A DNA stretch of 64,000 bases from Rhipidocladum racemiflorum (Eukaryota; Streptophyta; Magnoliopsida; Poales; Poaceae). Position 1 is the first letter of the stretch. Every line of letters begins with the position of its first letter. The notes below the pieces were generated by a model. The model made no database searches. It had not been told where the DNA came from and saw only the letters and a program-made list of their open reading frames with translations. Where the stretch lies: positions 79,320,509 to 79,384,508 of the forward strand of contig CM070577.1 of the NCBI GenBank assembly GCA_036346355.1, read 5' to 3'. A program made the translations under genes and the position numbers. Below, piece after piece: positions 23,187-35,811 of the stretch.

Positions 23187-25520
23187 TGTGACACTACGGT
23201 ATGGTGTGACATTATAAAATGTGAAATTAGAGAATAAAACCTTACGGCTTGAGGTTTACTTTGGGCCTTATGAAGTGATGTGTCACCACAGAGTGTCGTA
23301 ATCTTATAAAATGTGGATGTTGATGTCAAAACATTATAAAATATGTAAATGGAGGTTAAAACTTTATGTTATGCCGTTTATAGCGTGTTTTTGGGCCGTT
23401 TTCGGGTGTTTTGGGCCTCTTCGGGGGACTTTGGGCCTTGGGGGTTGAGTTGGGCCTCCGGTGTAAGGGTTTGGGCCCAAGGGGGGACTTTTGGGCAGCC
23501 AAATCTGGCCCCCACCCCTTGGTGCACCCCAAACTCCCTCTCCCAACCCTAGCCGCCACCCCCTAGCCCCCCCATGCGCCTCCACCCTTCCCCTTCCTCT
23601 CCATCTTCCCCCATGGCGCCACCACCCCTCTCCTCCCCTCTCCACCTCCCTTGCTTCCCCTAGGGGAGATCCTCACCTCAGCACCTCGAAGATCCATCCA
23701 TTGGAGCGCTCCGCGACGAGGAGATCAGGTGGATTTGGAGCGAGGAAAAGGATCGCGCGAACCGGGAGGAGATCTATTAGGTTTTCGTGCGTCGGGCGAA
23801 GGTATGGCCATGGGACTCCTTGGGATTGGTCTAGGTACTGTTCTAAGGATGTTTATCAAGTTTTTAGATCAATTGGTGGTGCTGGATTTGATTAGATTAG
23901 ATGGATTCTTGAGTTGGTCACGTTCTCTGTTTCGGACAGCATGAGCAGTCGACATAGGGTTCGGTTTTTCGCAAATTTAGAGTCCGAATATGGTCATACA
24001 GATGTTGAAGAAGTTGTAGATAATTTCATTATCTTTCTGTGGATATAAAGAACGTCCAAATCCGATCAGCCGTTTGAAAGTTATGACTGTTTTACCGAGC
24101 GTGTTAAAATCTGTGATGTGATTGGAACAGATCACGGTATTTTGTAGATTAAACAACTTTAGAGTCCGAATCAGTCTTTCCCTATACCTAGAAAAAGTTG
24201 GGAAATTTCCTAAGCTACGCGAGGATGTACTCGTTTAATCGATTCGGAGTCTTAGAACCCGAGTTATGCCTTTTGGAAGGCTGCTGTCCCGACGGGACAG
24301 AATCTCTGTTTTTGGGTTTTGCGAGTAGTTGGCAATGTCGGGGTAGATGAGGGTTTGCGTACTGTTTTGTGGTCATGATTTTGAGTGTGTGGTCCCTATG
24401 TGTAGGTGGTGTGACCCCGGGAGGGCCTTCTACTTCTCGCCAATCCGTCGCCCGTGGTTGAGGCAAGTGTATTGTAATGGATAGCGATTGTAGGTTGTTT
24501 GATTGATTGAGATTGAAGTTTGATATATGATATGTTCACATGCCATGCTTTAATGTTTGCCATTGATATGATGAGTATGTTTATTATGTGATGATGCCAT
24601 GTGTTAATGTACAAGTTAAATATGATGTTGGCATAAATGCATACATGGCATGTTACGTGGCCCGGGCGGTGAGAAAGTCATAACTAGTCCGGGAAGGTCG
24701 GTGAGAAAGTTATGACTAATCCGGAGAGCCAATGAGTAAGTCCTACATCGTGATTCCATTCACCGCGGTGAACGGAAGCGAGGAGTAGGCACCCTCCATC
24801 TTCGGGATGGAAGGGGGGAGAGGGTGCACACCGACGGGTGTGTACTCAACCATACCGGTATGAGTTTCCAGGAGATATGTGCATCGCATTGCATTACATT
24901 GCATTGCATTATATGAGGATGTTATATGAGGATGATTTATGATGATGTCAATGATATGCTTACACTATGATTATGAGATGTGTATGATGTTGTGTGTGAA
25001 AAGTGGTGATGAAGGTATTGGAATGTGTTTTCTTGTTCCATTGCAATATACTTGCTGAGTGATGAACTCACGCTTGTGTTTATGTTGTTGTTTTTAGGTA
25101 CCATGACACCGGCATGTGGGAAAGGGCATTAGCTACACATCTTCACGTAGTTCCAATCACATTTACCAACCTTGAGTCATGATCATAATAATAGTGCCCT
25201 GAACTAGGTGTATGGATTAATTTTAATGTGCTGTTGATCCTCTTTGCTTAGCTACAGATGTTTGTGTGGTTGGTTTTGGTTTAATTGTTTATGATGATGT
25301 TTTATCCATTATATATTGCTGCTTTAGATGTCTTATGTTATGAAATATTTTGCTATGATATTGCTATTGTTCAAATCATGATAAAACAAAGGAGATGCTG
25401 CCGAAATTTCGGTGTTTAGCATTTGTGCCTTTGCTGAAATTTGTCTTCATGTATGGTATTTAGTTGATGTTTAGTCTATGTTTGGTAGCATTCGGGCATA
25501 CTAGATGCCGGGGTGTTACA
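23187..25520 (+). mobile_element. 2.3-kb gypsy-type solo LTR nested in the 13.2-kb LTR
   Basis: 5-bp target duplication AGGTA (23182-23186, 25521-25525). Ends TGTGACACTACGG and GGGGTGTTACA. An LTR-like TTGCTGAGTGATGAACTCACG motif (25053-25073) suggests plus orientation. A 38-bp motif GGTGAGAAAGT...ACTA is repeated near 24668-24725. No polyprotein. Confidence 0.8.
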
Positions 25521-26629
25521 AGGTAACTTGGTGAGCCACCATCACAGCCAGCACAAAGGCAAGAGCACCAAGCCCCAAGAACAAGTATCCAGGAACCAGA
25601 AGAACAAGGGGGAAGCCAAGATCAATCACAAGACTAAGGCAACCATCCAGCCTCCCAATTTTTGGCACCACCTTTGCATCCCATCTCATTCCCTCAATTT
25701 GGTAAACCAGTGCTCTTTTCCAGTAGCACAGACATAGCATAGCAATAGCAAAACCAACTAGAGAAAAGATTTATTAGGTAAAAAGTTGGTCTTAGATTAA
25801 TTTTAATGTCATGGGGGTCGCGTCGTGCATTCCCTAAAGCTCATTCATGCTCCTCGGCACACATCAAAGTTTAGGGCATTGTCATAGGCCATCCAACCCA
25901 CACATCATTTTTTATTTTTACAATTCATCATTGACCATAAGCAAACCTCTTTCTGGCAGTTTGAGCTATAAATAAGTCCTAATCATTCTCAACTAGTGAT
26001 TCCAATTATGCGATGTTGGTTGAATTGCGGGTTAGCCTCACTCTTAAATGTGCGACAGAAACTACAGATTCCTTCGTGACCCCGCAAAATTGTCATCCTA
26101 CTAGTAATCTTCATTGAACCGATTAAGTGGGGCGGGGCTCAGTAGTAATGAATCTACCAATCTAACCGTAATTCATCAGTGCATAGCAATCTTCATAGTA
26201 AAATCAGGCATAAAAGGAAGTAGAGTAAGGAGGAGGGTTTGGGAAGGAATAACTGAGTCGGCCTAGGTTAGGGAGGCCAGGGTAGAGTGTGGAGGCAACG
26301 GCCATGGCCTAGCCGAGTAGGAGGCAGCAGGCCCGGGGGCGAGCCGGCCGAGCTGAGGGCACGCCTCTATGCCTGGCGTAGTTGGGCCTAACCCGAGGGC
26401 CAGTAGCGGCGGCGCCCGACGCATGGGCCAGAGCGAAGGATGTGCACAAGGGCCGGGCCCAGGCAAGGCGGAACCAACCAGTGCTGTGAGTTGGGACGAG
26501 GAGCGGCGTAGGCCAGGCATGCGACAAGGAAGTGGTCGGAGATCAAAGTAGTGGCCAAACAGACGGTGAACCGATGGCTGGAGGTGCTTAGGCGAGGCGG
26601 CTTGGAGGATGGGCTGGGTAGGGGAGGGC

Positions 26630-26783
26630 TAGGAAAAGAAGAGAAAGAGGATTAGGGGAAAATAAGAGAAAGAAGGAGAATAAGGTAGCTGATAGGGGAA
26701 AGTAAAGAAAAGAAAGAAAGAAAGAAAGAAAGGAGGAAAAGGAAAGGAGAGGAAAAGAAAAGAATAGAGGAAGAGAAAATAAG
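26630..26783 (+). repeat. purine-rich tract (GAAA/GGA) in gypsy LTR
   Basis: Near-uninterrupted A/G run including GAAAGAAAGAAAGAAAG. A similar tract occurs at 34480-34670 in the related LTR, so it is a family feature rather than a random microsatellite. Confidence 0.7.
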
Positions 26784-26997
26784 ATTTTTTTTTTCAATTT
26801 TATGAATCAAATTGTTCTTACGAACGATCCAAATTTAGCCAATTAAAACTTGTTCAATTAATAATTTTAGTCAGTCGACTTGTTTAATTAAAGCACGATG
26901 AAAGAAGAAATATGTAAGCTTTAAATTCTATAGAATAATTTTAAATAAATAAAATTGTAGGCATTGATTAATTTTAACTGGATTTGATTAAATTTAT

Positions 26998-28601
26998 TGA
27001 AAGACCGAGATGGCGATCAGAGGGGGGGTGAATGATCCCAAATAAAAATATCCCCTACTCAACGTACTCCAAACAATCCCGCAAAGAAAACCGATGCTCC
27101 TTAAAATCGCGAAACCCACAAAAATCGGAACGACTTGACAACTATGTGTATCCCTAGCTTACATGGATAGGAACCATGAATCATGTGAGGGATATTTAAA
27201 TCACAAATTCTGGTTGTCAAGTGTCCAAAGCAAGGAGGAATCAATTCAAATACTTCTTTTCTAAAAGAGATCAAGCCAAAACACAAAAGCCTCTTTTTAG
27301 AAAAGCAAAAGCAGATTTTCAGGAATTGTCCTCAATTAGAGCAGGTGGATGGTGGACTTCTGTTGCTCCAAAAATTTGGGAATTTTTCAGCCTGTGAGCT
27401 GTTGAGTCGTGAAGCACTCCACCAAAAATCACCACCAAACACCTTCTACAAAAACAGGAAAAATCAAGAACTACGAACAGTCAGGATTTTCAATCAGGAA
27501 ATTTGGGGCTCGGTTTTCACCTCACAGCTCCCAAATGGTGCATCCAGTGGACTCCAAAATTTTTCCACAGATTGGTATATGAGTCAAGCACCTTCTCCAA
27601 CAAGAATCAATCAAGAAAGATTTTTCTATATTTTTCTAAAAATCAAAGACTGACTGCTGCGCGAAGAACAAGTTCAGGACAGATTTGCAATCTTGATAGA
27701 AACTTGATCTCTAGTCTATCCTAGGGTGCAAGAAAGATGTAAAACCAAATGAGCACCCTCAAGACCTCCTTGATCAACAGCATTTAGAAGGAGAGGAGCA
27801 AATCCAAATTAGAAAGTAAATTGCGAGAATTTACATGCGGGAAAGTAAATGCTGAATTTAAATTGCGTAAAGTAAAGACATAATGTAAATGCGAATTTAA
27901 ATTCACAAAAAGTAAAGAAAATCTTTGTATTTTCTGGTTGGAAGGTTTACAAAGCCTCACTTCATGTGGGCAAAGCTCAAAGGAGCAACTCAAACCTTCA
28001 AGTGAGGGAGGACACCCCTCCCCCTCTATTTATACTACTCTAGGGCCACCTACCACCCTTGGATGAGTCTCAAACCCTAGGGCATTCCACCAAGGGCTAG
28101 GATTAACCCTCTCATTTCACCCCACACATGGGCTTTACATGGGCCACATTGGCTATACATGGGTTTTAAACAAAACCCGATCAACCCGAAGCAACGGGCC
28201 TTCATCCGCCGGACTTGACCGCCGCTTTCCTCCTCTTCGAGCCTCCAACCCGAACCGGAAACCTTGAGCCACCTCAAGTCCATTTCCATGACGTCCAAGT
28301 GAACCTGGTTTGAGCCCAACCATCTCGTCGGCATCCTCGACCGCTCTGGACCTCGGTTCTCCCAACCTAGTCCCGGTACTCACCAACGACCATAGCTGCC
28401 TCAGGGACCTGTACCACAAGGAACAAACCATTTTGCACATACCACAATGCACATACCTTTTCTTCCTGCATGTTAGTCCACAATTATCATTAATTGAAAC
28501 ATGCAATACCGAGTCAAATCAAACTCAAGCCTGAGCACACCTTGCTCAAATAAAGTCAAATACTCATCACAAAAATGGATGGACCTCCACATGGTCCTTC
28601 A
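26998..28601 (-). mobile_element. Sirevirus-type copia solo LTR
   Basis: 5-bp target duplication TTTAT (26993-26997, 28602-28606). Plus-strand ends TGAAAGACCG and GGTCCTTCA. The left end CGATCAGAGGGGGGGTGAAT matches the conserved LTR end of the Sirevirus copies at 56890-56910 and 60165-60185. 1604 bp, no internal domain, minus orientation. Confidence 0.85.
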
Positions 28602-31250
28602 TTTATTCAAATCATTTAATCTTAAAAAAATATATAATGTTTAATTTAGTTTGAACTAGATAACTTTGCTTGCCATATACCAAGCACATTTAGTCAGTCC
28701 TAAAGCATTTCTTACAGTAAGATTGTCCTATTCTGTAGGAACATTTCTATCATAACATGCTTTGCATTTGAATCCTATTAAAAGCATAACCTTGTGCATT
28801 ATAAACCCTGAAATCTATAATACAAATAAATGAACTTAAGAAATAAAAAATAGTAATTAAAATATTTTATCACCATATCCTTATTAAAACTACAAACTTA
28901 AACTTTATAGTAGTAATCTAAACCTAGTCTCTGCACGTGTTAGTTTATCGATCACTAATACCACATAAGCTACATATGTTAAACCTGCGTAGCCTTTATA
29001 AGCGAACTTTACAAATTATTTATTTAAATCTATTAGAATCTTGAAACCTCACCTCTATGTAAGTTGATATAGGAACATTTAGGATTAAACATTAGATGCG
29101 CATGACTTACCATAAGGTGAGTTATGTCGTATTAATATTAATCCAAATAATCTTAGCTTCTTGAATTAGAAATTTAACATATTCATATACATAATTTTAT
29201 CTACTTGAATTTGTAAAATAAAAATAAACAATTCATGAAAAGCAAGTAGCTTCGTCGTAACAGAACCATAAACTATCATCCTGTTTTCTGTAATAGATTT
29301 CTATTTGAATTTATATCTGATTTCTTTTTTCCCTTATTGAAAAGTTGTTATTTTGTATTTGCTTTACTTCTCGTTAAACGACGTGTAGACTCTAACGTTC
29401 CAGACACCATTGTCATCGACACTAAGCTACGATTTTGACTTCGTCAAATAACAATAAATAGCAAGGCAAGCACCCTCTTGATCATATTGATCCTAGCATT
29501 TCTAAAATATTTCATTAAATGTTTTCATGCATACGCTATGCTTATTAAGCATTATTATTTTGTGGGTATCGGTAGATATAACCCTCATTAATGGTTTTCC
29601 TTGGTTATTGTTGACATGTGAATCTTGATAACCTTAGCTCATGGATAGACCTATGATGATATCAAAATGGGTATATTCGAATATTACATGCATTTGATTA
29701 GTATGCTTTAGATTGAGATACGAACATATGGTTTTACTGTTCGTAATGAATTTAAACATTTGATACATTGGAAATAAATATTGGACAAGATGGATTATAT
29801 GATCAATGGTATTTTTACTAAAAAGGAAAATAAAACTATGTCTTTGACATAGGCGAGTTATTGGCAATAGCCGGTTGTACGAGCATTAACTTGCACGTAG
29901 ATAAGTGGAGATTTCTCTCCCAGGTCGATTAAGGACCGAACATAGTGTTGTATGATCTAAGGGATATCCGTACAACCACGAGGGCTGGTATGGGATGACT
30001 TAACCTATTAAGTTTCTTAGAGACTAGCTTTGCACATTGGTAGGCTAGAGTAGTACAAGCTTTAGTTAGAGCAATACAAGCTTTCCGGGTAGGTCTGCTT
30101 GTAAGGGGCTTCCACATGGACTTTTGGGTAAATGCATCTCGGTGTAACGGTGTACGCCTGGCTATGGGGAGAATTGGGCGGTGGGATGCGAAACCATCGT
30201 GAGTACTGTGAGTACGACTATTGACTTCTGCCTCCATAGCAAGGGTTTGACGTCATCAAGCTTGTGCAAAGTTAGGGCTAAGTAATGTAACGGTTATATT
30301 ATGGACTCTCTGCGGCACACCAAAGGAAGTGTATTAAATTTGCAATGCAAAAAGAGAGGGCATATCTTGTGGCTAAATTTGTACACCTCTGCAGAGTTTA
30401 AATCTTTTCGAAAAGCCGTGCCCGCGGTTATGGAAGTCTTGGTGAACTGACACTAGTTATATGTTTTGATATTTTCATAAAGATGGAATGAAACTATAAA
30501 ATTTAGTATTGGTGAGTTAACCCTACAGATGATTCAATGCTTGCCATGTATTGGCAAGATTGTTTTCAGATGTTGTTCCATGTATTGGCAAAGTTTGTTT
30601 TTCAGATATTATATCATGTGTTGGCATTGGACGACAATTTGATGCTCATGAAGGACCGTGAGTTTGCTCACAAGAACTGTGAGTTATTTGTTACAATTAT
30701 GTTATTCTTAATTGTTATTTTATGTACTTAACAAATTGTTTTTACAAAATTTCGCTTTCCATCTATTATTTAGTGTTTACAATTCAATTCGGCTTTATGC
30801 AAAATAACCGTAGTAGCCTTTCTCTTAAAATAGTCTGCATTTATTATAGGTTTGCAAATACTTCAAGTCTTGCGGAGTACACAATGTACTCACCCTTACT
30901 ATTATTGTTGTTTTTAGGTGAAGAGATAGAATATTTTGAAGAACCATACTTTGTCGTAGGTTACGGGGATAATGACGATAGTTTTATCTAGAGTTTACAC
31001 ATTGTCAGTTGCCTGAAGGTTATGTAGCATACTACAAGACTTTTGATTCTTTCATTGTATTATGATCGACCTTACAGGTCATATTGTATCAATGCTTCTG
31101 CTATTATATGAAATAAAATATCTTGTATGCTTGTGATTTCAATTTGTGGAAGTGTGTGCTAACTACTGATCATAGGACTAGCACAATATGCACTTCAGAA
31201 CCTTTCTTTTATGTTACACTGTAGCATAAAAGGATGGGTCTCACATTATA

Positions 31251-31992
31251 CCTAGTCAAACTAGTAGGATAAGTGTGTTGTAGCTGTTTGCCAAGCTTAC
31301 AACTCGGATAGAAAAAACTATCATCATCTGAGATTGGATCTAACATACTCTAACGCACTAAACTAGATAAGCGAGGGTTGGAGAGATGACCCAGATGATG
31401 ATGCCATTGACGAAAGCTACTGGATGAAACAGACGATAAAGTGAGGTTGTAATGGTCGATGGGGTGGTGGATGCAGTGGTCAATGCATTGGTAGATGCGG
31501 AGGTTGATGGAAGATAAATATGATCAAGGACATAGAGGCCCTCACTGCTGTCTAAACAGCCAATCCCAATGAGAGTCCCCATCTGACAATCCTGCACATA
31601 GCAATAAACATCATCAAACCTAATAAAACATTTCATACAGGCAAGTTGAGCAACTGACATAAGGCACATAGTAAGCTAAGGTACACAAGAAACATCCATA
31701 ACCATAAACCGAGATATGGGGAGAGTGCCCTTAAGTGTAACTGAAAGGGGAGTACCATCATCTGTCCGAACAGAGTTGAGGTCTTCGAGAGGTACACATG
31801 ACTGAAGTGCAACATTATCAAAGGTAATATGAAAAGAGGCACCAGAGTCCAACAACCCCTTATCGGCTGTACCTAGTGGATGAGTGTGGTCGTAGCGCAG
31901 CTCCAGGATGAGGTGTCGATGGCAACGATCGGATGGAGGCCGCCTGATGTTCCAGGAGAGCATGAAGTTAAGTAATCTGGTCGGCACTGAGT
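31251..31992 (-). pseudogene. copia fragment: Gag end, protease and GAG-pre-integrase
   Basis: Continues the copia of 16441-18015. From right to left: Gag end (LSADQIT, an in-frame stop, LHALLEHQAAS), protease (LLDSGASFHIT, 31830-31860), GAG-pre-integrase (CQMGTLIGIG, RQWHHHLGHLS) and the CKLGKQLQ motif. Removing 18021-31245 and one TTATA makes this frame read directly into the integrase core at 18015. Confidence 0.88.
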
Positions 31993-32412
31993 TGAAACAA
32001 CCTAGAAAATTATCAAATGCAAAAATGATCATCAATCAAGTAATAGCGCATATAATTAACACAATCAACAATTTTGATCATCATTCCCATTCATTAACCA
32101 TAATGTCATGCAATTGTATAAAATACAATTTTACCTAAATACCAAATTACATCAAAAAGAAATATTACATAATTTTCAAATTTCCTAAAAACCAAGCTTC
32201 TGTCAATTTTCATCTTTAAATCCCTAAAATTTTTAGTCATCATAGGTATAAATGATAAATAAACAACAAGAAATTAAAAGATAAATTAATTGCTGTTAGA
32301 CCTGAAGTGAACGCTCACCAAGATACCAAATCCATCCGGAGGCCGAATCGACACCTCTCACTATAATAGGGTTCATTATCTGGCAGCAAACAAACCTGGT
32401 AGAACCATGGGT

Positions 32413-33190
32413 AGGGGTGATAATGGGATGAAGCCTAGCACAAGCCTCATCCAAGCCAAAAATTTTGTTTCTTTAATCCAGTCTAGTCCAAGCCTAAAAC
32501 TAAGAAGTCTATGTCCAACCTAGGAAGACTTGACTTGATCCAAGCCATATGCTTGTTTTGTGTAGTCAGGATGTCCAGTTGAGTTGTGGTACTCTGCCCT
32601 AAACATTTCTCATGTGGACCACTTGATGATACCTATTCTCGTGCCATTGTTTGCTAGCATCAAAATTTAGTAAGGATCTGCGAATATGGAGTGTGTCCAT
32701 GGTTCTTTCTTCCTGGCCTGGCTGTGTAAGGTTTTGATGGCAAGCAATGAGTCCTCATCTCATGTAGCAGCAGCCAGTACCATCACCATATTTTTTTTAT
32801 GGATGCTGAAGCTATGTTCATCTCAGGGGAGGTGATGCTCAGGAGCAGTAAATAGAGGCACACACATCTGCTATAGCTTGCAGAACTTTCATGCTCAACA
32901 TTTTAGGGAAAGAAAACGAAGCATGCGTGCATCTACTATCGTCTCCAACAAGCAGTGGACGATTCAGTGCCAATTCAGATCGATTGATGGTGAGCGATTT
33001 CGTGAATGAGCGAATGCTAGGCTACTAGCCGAATAAGGATTCAGTATAAAAACATAGGGTCCAAGTTTGGTCCAATCTGGTCTAGATTTAATCCAAATAG
33101 CTATAAATCCAAAATGAGTCCAATACATTTTTAATTTTGAGATGGCCTAATCAGAAAGTTGGAATGGTTAAAAGCCCATTAGCACCCCTA
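32413..33190. mobile_element. hAT-type non-autonomous element (778 bp) in gypsy LTR
   Basis: Terminal inverted repeats TAGGGGTGATAATGGG and CCCATTAGCACCCCTA (15 of 16 paired). Flanks ACCATGGG (32405-32412) and ACTATGGG (33191-33198) form an 8-bp target duplication with one mismatch. No transposase. Confidence 0.82.
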
Positions 33191-34479
33191 ACTATGGGTA
33201 ACCATAGCCAAGAGTAAACAGTACCTAGAAATACCTAGCATACTAAAAGGATAAGCTCGGGAGTGGTAAAAGGGGGAAACCAGTCGAAGCCTTCCCCAGC
33301 TAGAACCATTTCCCCCCATCCAGCTCATTCACACCCCACATCCAAAACCAAAGGAGCCAGAGTAAGAAGGTAAAGATCAGGGAGCCAGGAAGCAAGGGAG
33401 CAAGATCCAGGAAGGAAGAGAGCAAGGAGGCTAGGGAGAAGGCCAAGAATAAGGGAGCTCAAGCACAAAGCCACCACATGAGCATCCTCACCATCAAGCC
33501 TCACAATCGCAAACCCCAGTAAAAAGGGAGAAGGCAGAGCCTCTCCAGTCCATTCTTCACCAGAACTAGAACACAACCAAGCCACCAAAGCATTAGGAGC
33601 AAGGCCAAAGCCCTAGGTGCACAACTGAGCCACCTAAGCATCAAGAGAAAGCCTAGCCATCCAAGAACACCAAAGCCAAGGACCACCATACGAAGGAAGC
33701 TAGGAGGTCACCAAGCCAAAGTAAGGAAGAACCAGAAGTCAGCCACATCTACATTGACCCAGGCACCAATACATCACACCATCAAAGCATCACCCATCTC
33801 CATTTCCAAATCTCCATCATCACCAGGTAAGTAGATATAGATCGATACTTTTGCGAACTTAGAGAACAAAAACCCTAATGATGTAAACCAAGTAAGCAAA
33901 AACTAGACCCCAGGGTTTCAGAGGGATCGCCTTAAGGGGGCAGCACCATGCGTGCCCGACGAGCCGTTGTACTCCCCGGCCTACAAAGATTCATTAGGTA
34001 TCGTCGACCCCAAGTACTCCCCAAATGTTCATCATTAACCAACTCACAACAAATGAGTAAAATAATATAAGCATCTCATGACCACGACAACAAGGAATTA
34101 GTAACTCATCTGTAAACAAAAGAGGAGAAATATGGAGATGACAACCATAACCAAAGGAGGAGGAGGTTGAGAGGTAGTACCACAGCGAGGTGGAGGCCGA
34201 GCTTAAGGGGCGGGTGAGGTGGCCCGTGTGGCCAGAGAAGGCGGCCCATGCAACCGAAGGAGGCGGTGACGGCCCCAGGGGAACGGGACCGGAGGAGTCA
34301 AAGGGGGGTTGACCAGAGTATCGAGCGGGGCCAAGCATCACGGCCCAGGGGTGAAGAGGTAGAGGACTAGTGGCGGGCTAGCATTATTGGCGCAAAGGCC
34401 GATACGATTGGCACCATGGAGACCAGGAAGTAGAGATGAGAAGGGAGGAGAACAATGGGGATAAGGATGATCGGCTAGA

Positions 34480-34727
34480 AGGAGAAAAGAAAAAGGGAAA
34501 AAGAAAAGGAGGGGAGAAAAAAAGGAGAGGGAAAGAAAGGAAAAGAAAAGAAAAAGGGAAAAAGAAAGAAAAGAAAAGGGAAAGAAAAGGAGAAGAGAAG
34601 AAAAGAAAAAGGGAAAAAGAAAAGAAAAAAGAAATAAAAGAAAAGGAAAGAAAAAAAAAAGAAAATAATAAGATGATGATGATGATGACAACAACAACAA
34701 CAACTACTACTACTGCTACTACTACTA
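34480..34727 (+). repeat. purine-rich tract followed by trinucleotide runs
   Basis: About 190 bp of AAG/GGA-rich sequence, then GATGATGAT, CAACAACAA and CTACTACTA runs. Long Lys/Glu and Ser/Phe frames here are composition artefacts. Confidence 0.8.
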
Positions 34728-35159
34728 GACGGATAACCGCAATGCAAATGAGAAACAATGATGACATTGAAATTTGAATAGAAGTAAAAGGAAGAAGAAA
34801 GTAATTGAACAAATGAATAAAAGAATAACTGATATTAGCAGCCACCACAATGATCCAATCATGAAAATAATACCTTTATTCAAGTAAAATCCTGACTAAA
34901 ATATAGATCATATCTATACAAACAGGATTTAAATTAGCTTGTGAGATTGGTTTGGAGTCTAGCTGAGTTTTAATGGCTGATTCGGGTGTCTTATAGGAAA
35001 GCGATTGTGGGAGGCTAGTTGGGCAAGCCGGTTGGGTGAGCCAATGTGGAGGTGGGGGTCTCAAGCTGGCGCGAAGGATGGGAGTGCGGAGTCGACGGCC
35101 GGTGACGCTGGAGGTGGCGAGCATGGTTGAGAAGCAGGCGGACGCTGAGGCAGTTGAGG

Positions 35160-35811
35160 CCGAGGGGCTTAAGGAGGCCGATGATGTCAGGCTTGATGAT
35201 GCTGGCTTGATCATGCTTGGACTGCGGGAGGAGATGGCAGTGATGATGGGAGCTGACGATGTGCTGTTGAAGATAATCTCGGTGATCGGATCCCTGGTCG
35301 AGTTCATGTACTTTTTTATCACCACAGTGTCAGCATACGGTACGTATGATGTCAGCATGACATGCGCTTCCACAAGCGTCATGCGACCGTAAACCTCATC
35401 ACTTATACATGTGTTGGATTTATAATGTTACAAAATAATTGTAAAAGACTATATAGTTGTATGTGTGATATGTGTACCCAACAGAAAATTTCTAATTTCA
35501 CCAGTGTGTAGGTGTAGCATTCTCTAAAATACTTAACTGAGAGTAAATTCAGGGGATGAGTAATCATGTGGGGGTAGGTTTGTGGGTTAGTAGGTTGACT
35601 CACCGATGAACGTCTGGTCGTCTCCGAGCTTGACAATGATGCATGGATCTGAATGAGCCAATGGTGATAAGGTCATCGTGGAGTGGCACCTGCTCATTGT
35701 CACCGAGTGATAGGGATATGACGTCAGTGTCGTTGGCTATCCTGTCGTCCATGCTGGCGAGAAGGTAGGCGAGGTAGAGTTGGGCACACAGGTCGTGCTC
35801 ATGTAGGCTTG
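35160..35811 (-). pseudogene. subtilase middle fragments (S8 core and PA domain)
   Basis: At 35600-35811: HEHDLCAQLYLAYLLASMDD then TDVISLSLGDNEQVPLHDDL, the start of the S8 core after the catalytic His. A deletion of roughly 100 residues then joins to VKLGDDQTFIGES, followed by a stop. At 35160-35400: VEAHVMLTSYVPYAD, KKYMNSTRDPITEIIFNS and SSRSPSMIKP, the end of the PA domain and the SSRGPS motif; one further frameshifted IIKPDIIG follows. The 35400-35590 stretch between them is AT-rich and noncoding. Confidence 0.85.

Larger units (their letters stand above)
18021..31245 (+). mobile_element. long-LTR gypsy-type solo LTR (inflated to 13.2 kb by nested LTRs)
   Basis: Bounded by TTATA target copies (18016-18020, 31246-31250) and TG...CA ends (TGTAACATCCCG ... 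GGGTCTCACA), inserted in a copia integrase gene. With the three nested elements and their duplications removed, about 5.7 kb remains. That remainder carries the signature of large grass gypsy LTRs: an AT-rich start, a purine-rich tract (26630-26780), CCTCTGCAGAG with a following GCCCGCGG (30390-30430), and GAGTAC...GTACTCACC (30876-30895). No primer-binding site or coding sequence was seen, so a solo LTR is the simplest reading. The clade (Tekay/RIRE3-like) is inferred. Confidence 0.75.
16441..31992 (-). mobile_element. second Ale/Retrofit-like copia, split by a 13.2-kb insertion
   Basis: Minus-strand copia whose left edge (TGTGAAACG, probable 3' LTR remnant, 16441 to about 16520) abuts the subtilase; possible target copy ATCAA at 16436-16440. 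RNase H, RT C-terminus and integrase lie at 16520-18015; the integrase frame resumes at 31251, beyond the nested insertion, followed by GAG-pre-integrase and protease up to about 31992. A deletion at about 17350 joins the RT catalytic region to the integrase C-terminus. The 5' LTR and most of gag were not found; a gypsy LTR starts at 31993. Confidence 0.85.
31993..35150 (+). mobile_element. truncated long-LTR gypsy fragment, relative of the 18021-31245 LTR
   Basis: Starts TGAAACAACCTAG next to copia sequence. The block at 32287-32407 (AATTGCTGTTAGACC, CGACACCTCTCAC) is homologous to 22536-22660 of the other LTR. The same order follows: GC-rich part, then a purine-rich tract at 34480-34670 and ATG/ACA/ACT trinucleotide runs (34671-34727). 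The later LTR motifs are absent, so it appears truncated. The right edge, somewhere between 34900 and the subtilase piece at 35160, is not resolved. Confidence 0.55.

Noticed and set aside
32408..32412. hAT with exact 8-bp duplication at 32413-33190
   Set aside because: The duplication has one mismatch (ACCATGGG/ACTATGGG); recorded as likely but not exact.
34384..34848. Long Ser/Phe and Lys/Glu ORFs
   Set aside because: Produced by a purine-rich tract and trinucleotide runs; no amino-acid diversity or domain.
35036..35392. 118-codon plus-strand ORF
   Set aside because: It is antisense to the subtilase PA-domain fragment, which gives clear family matches on the minus strand.
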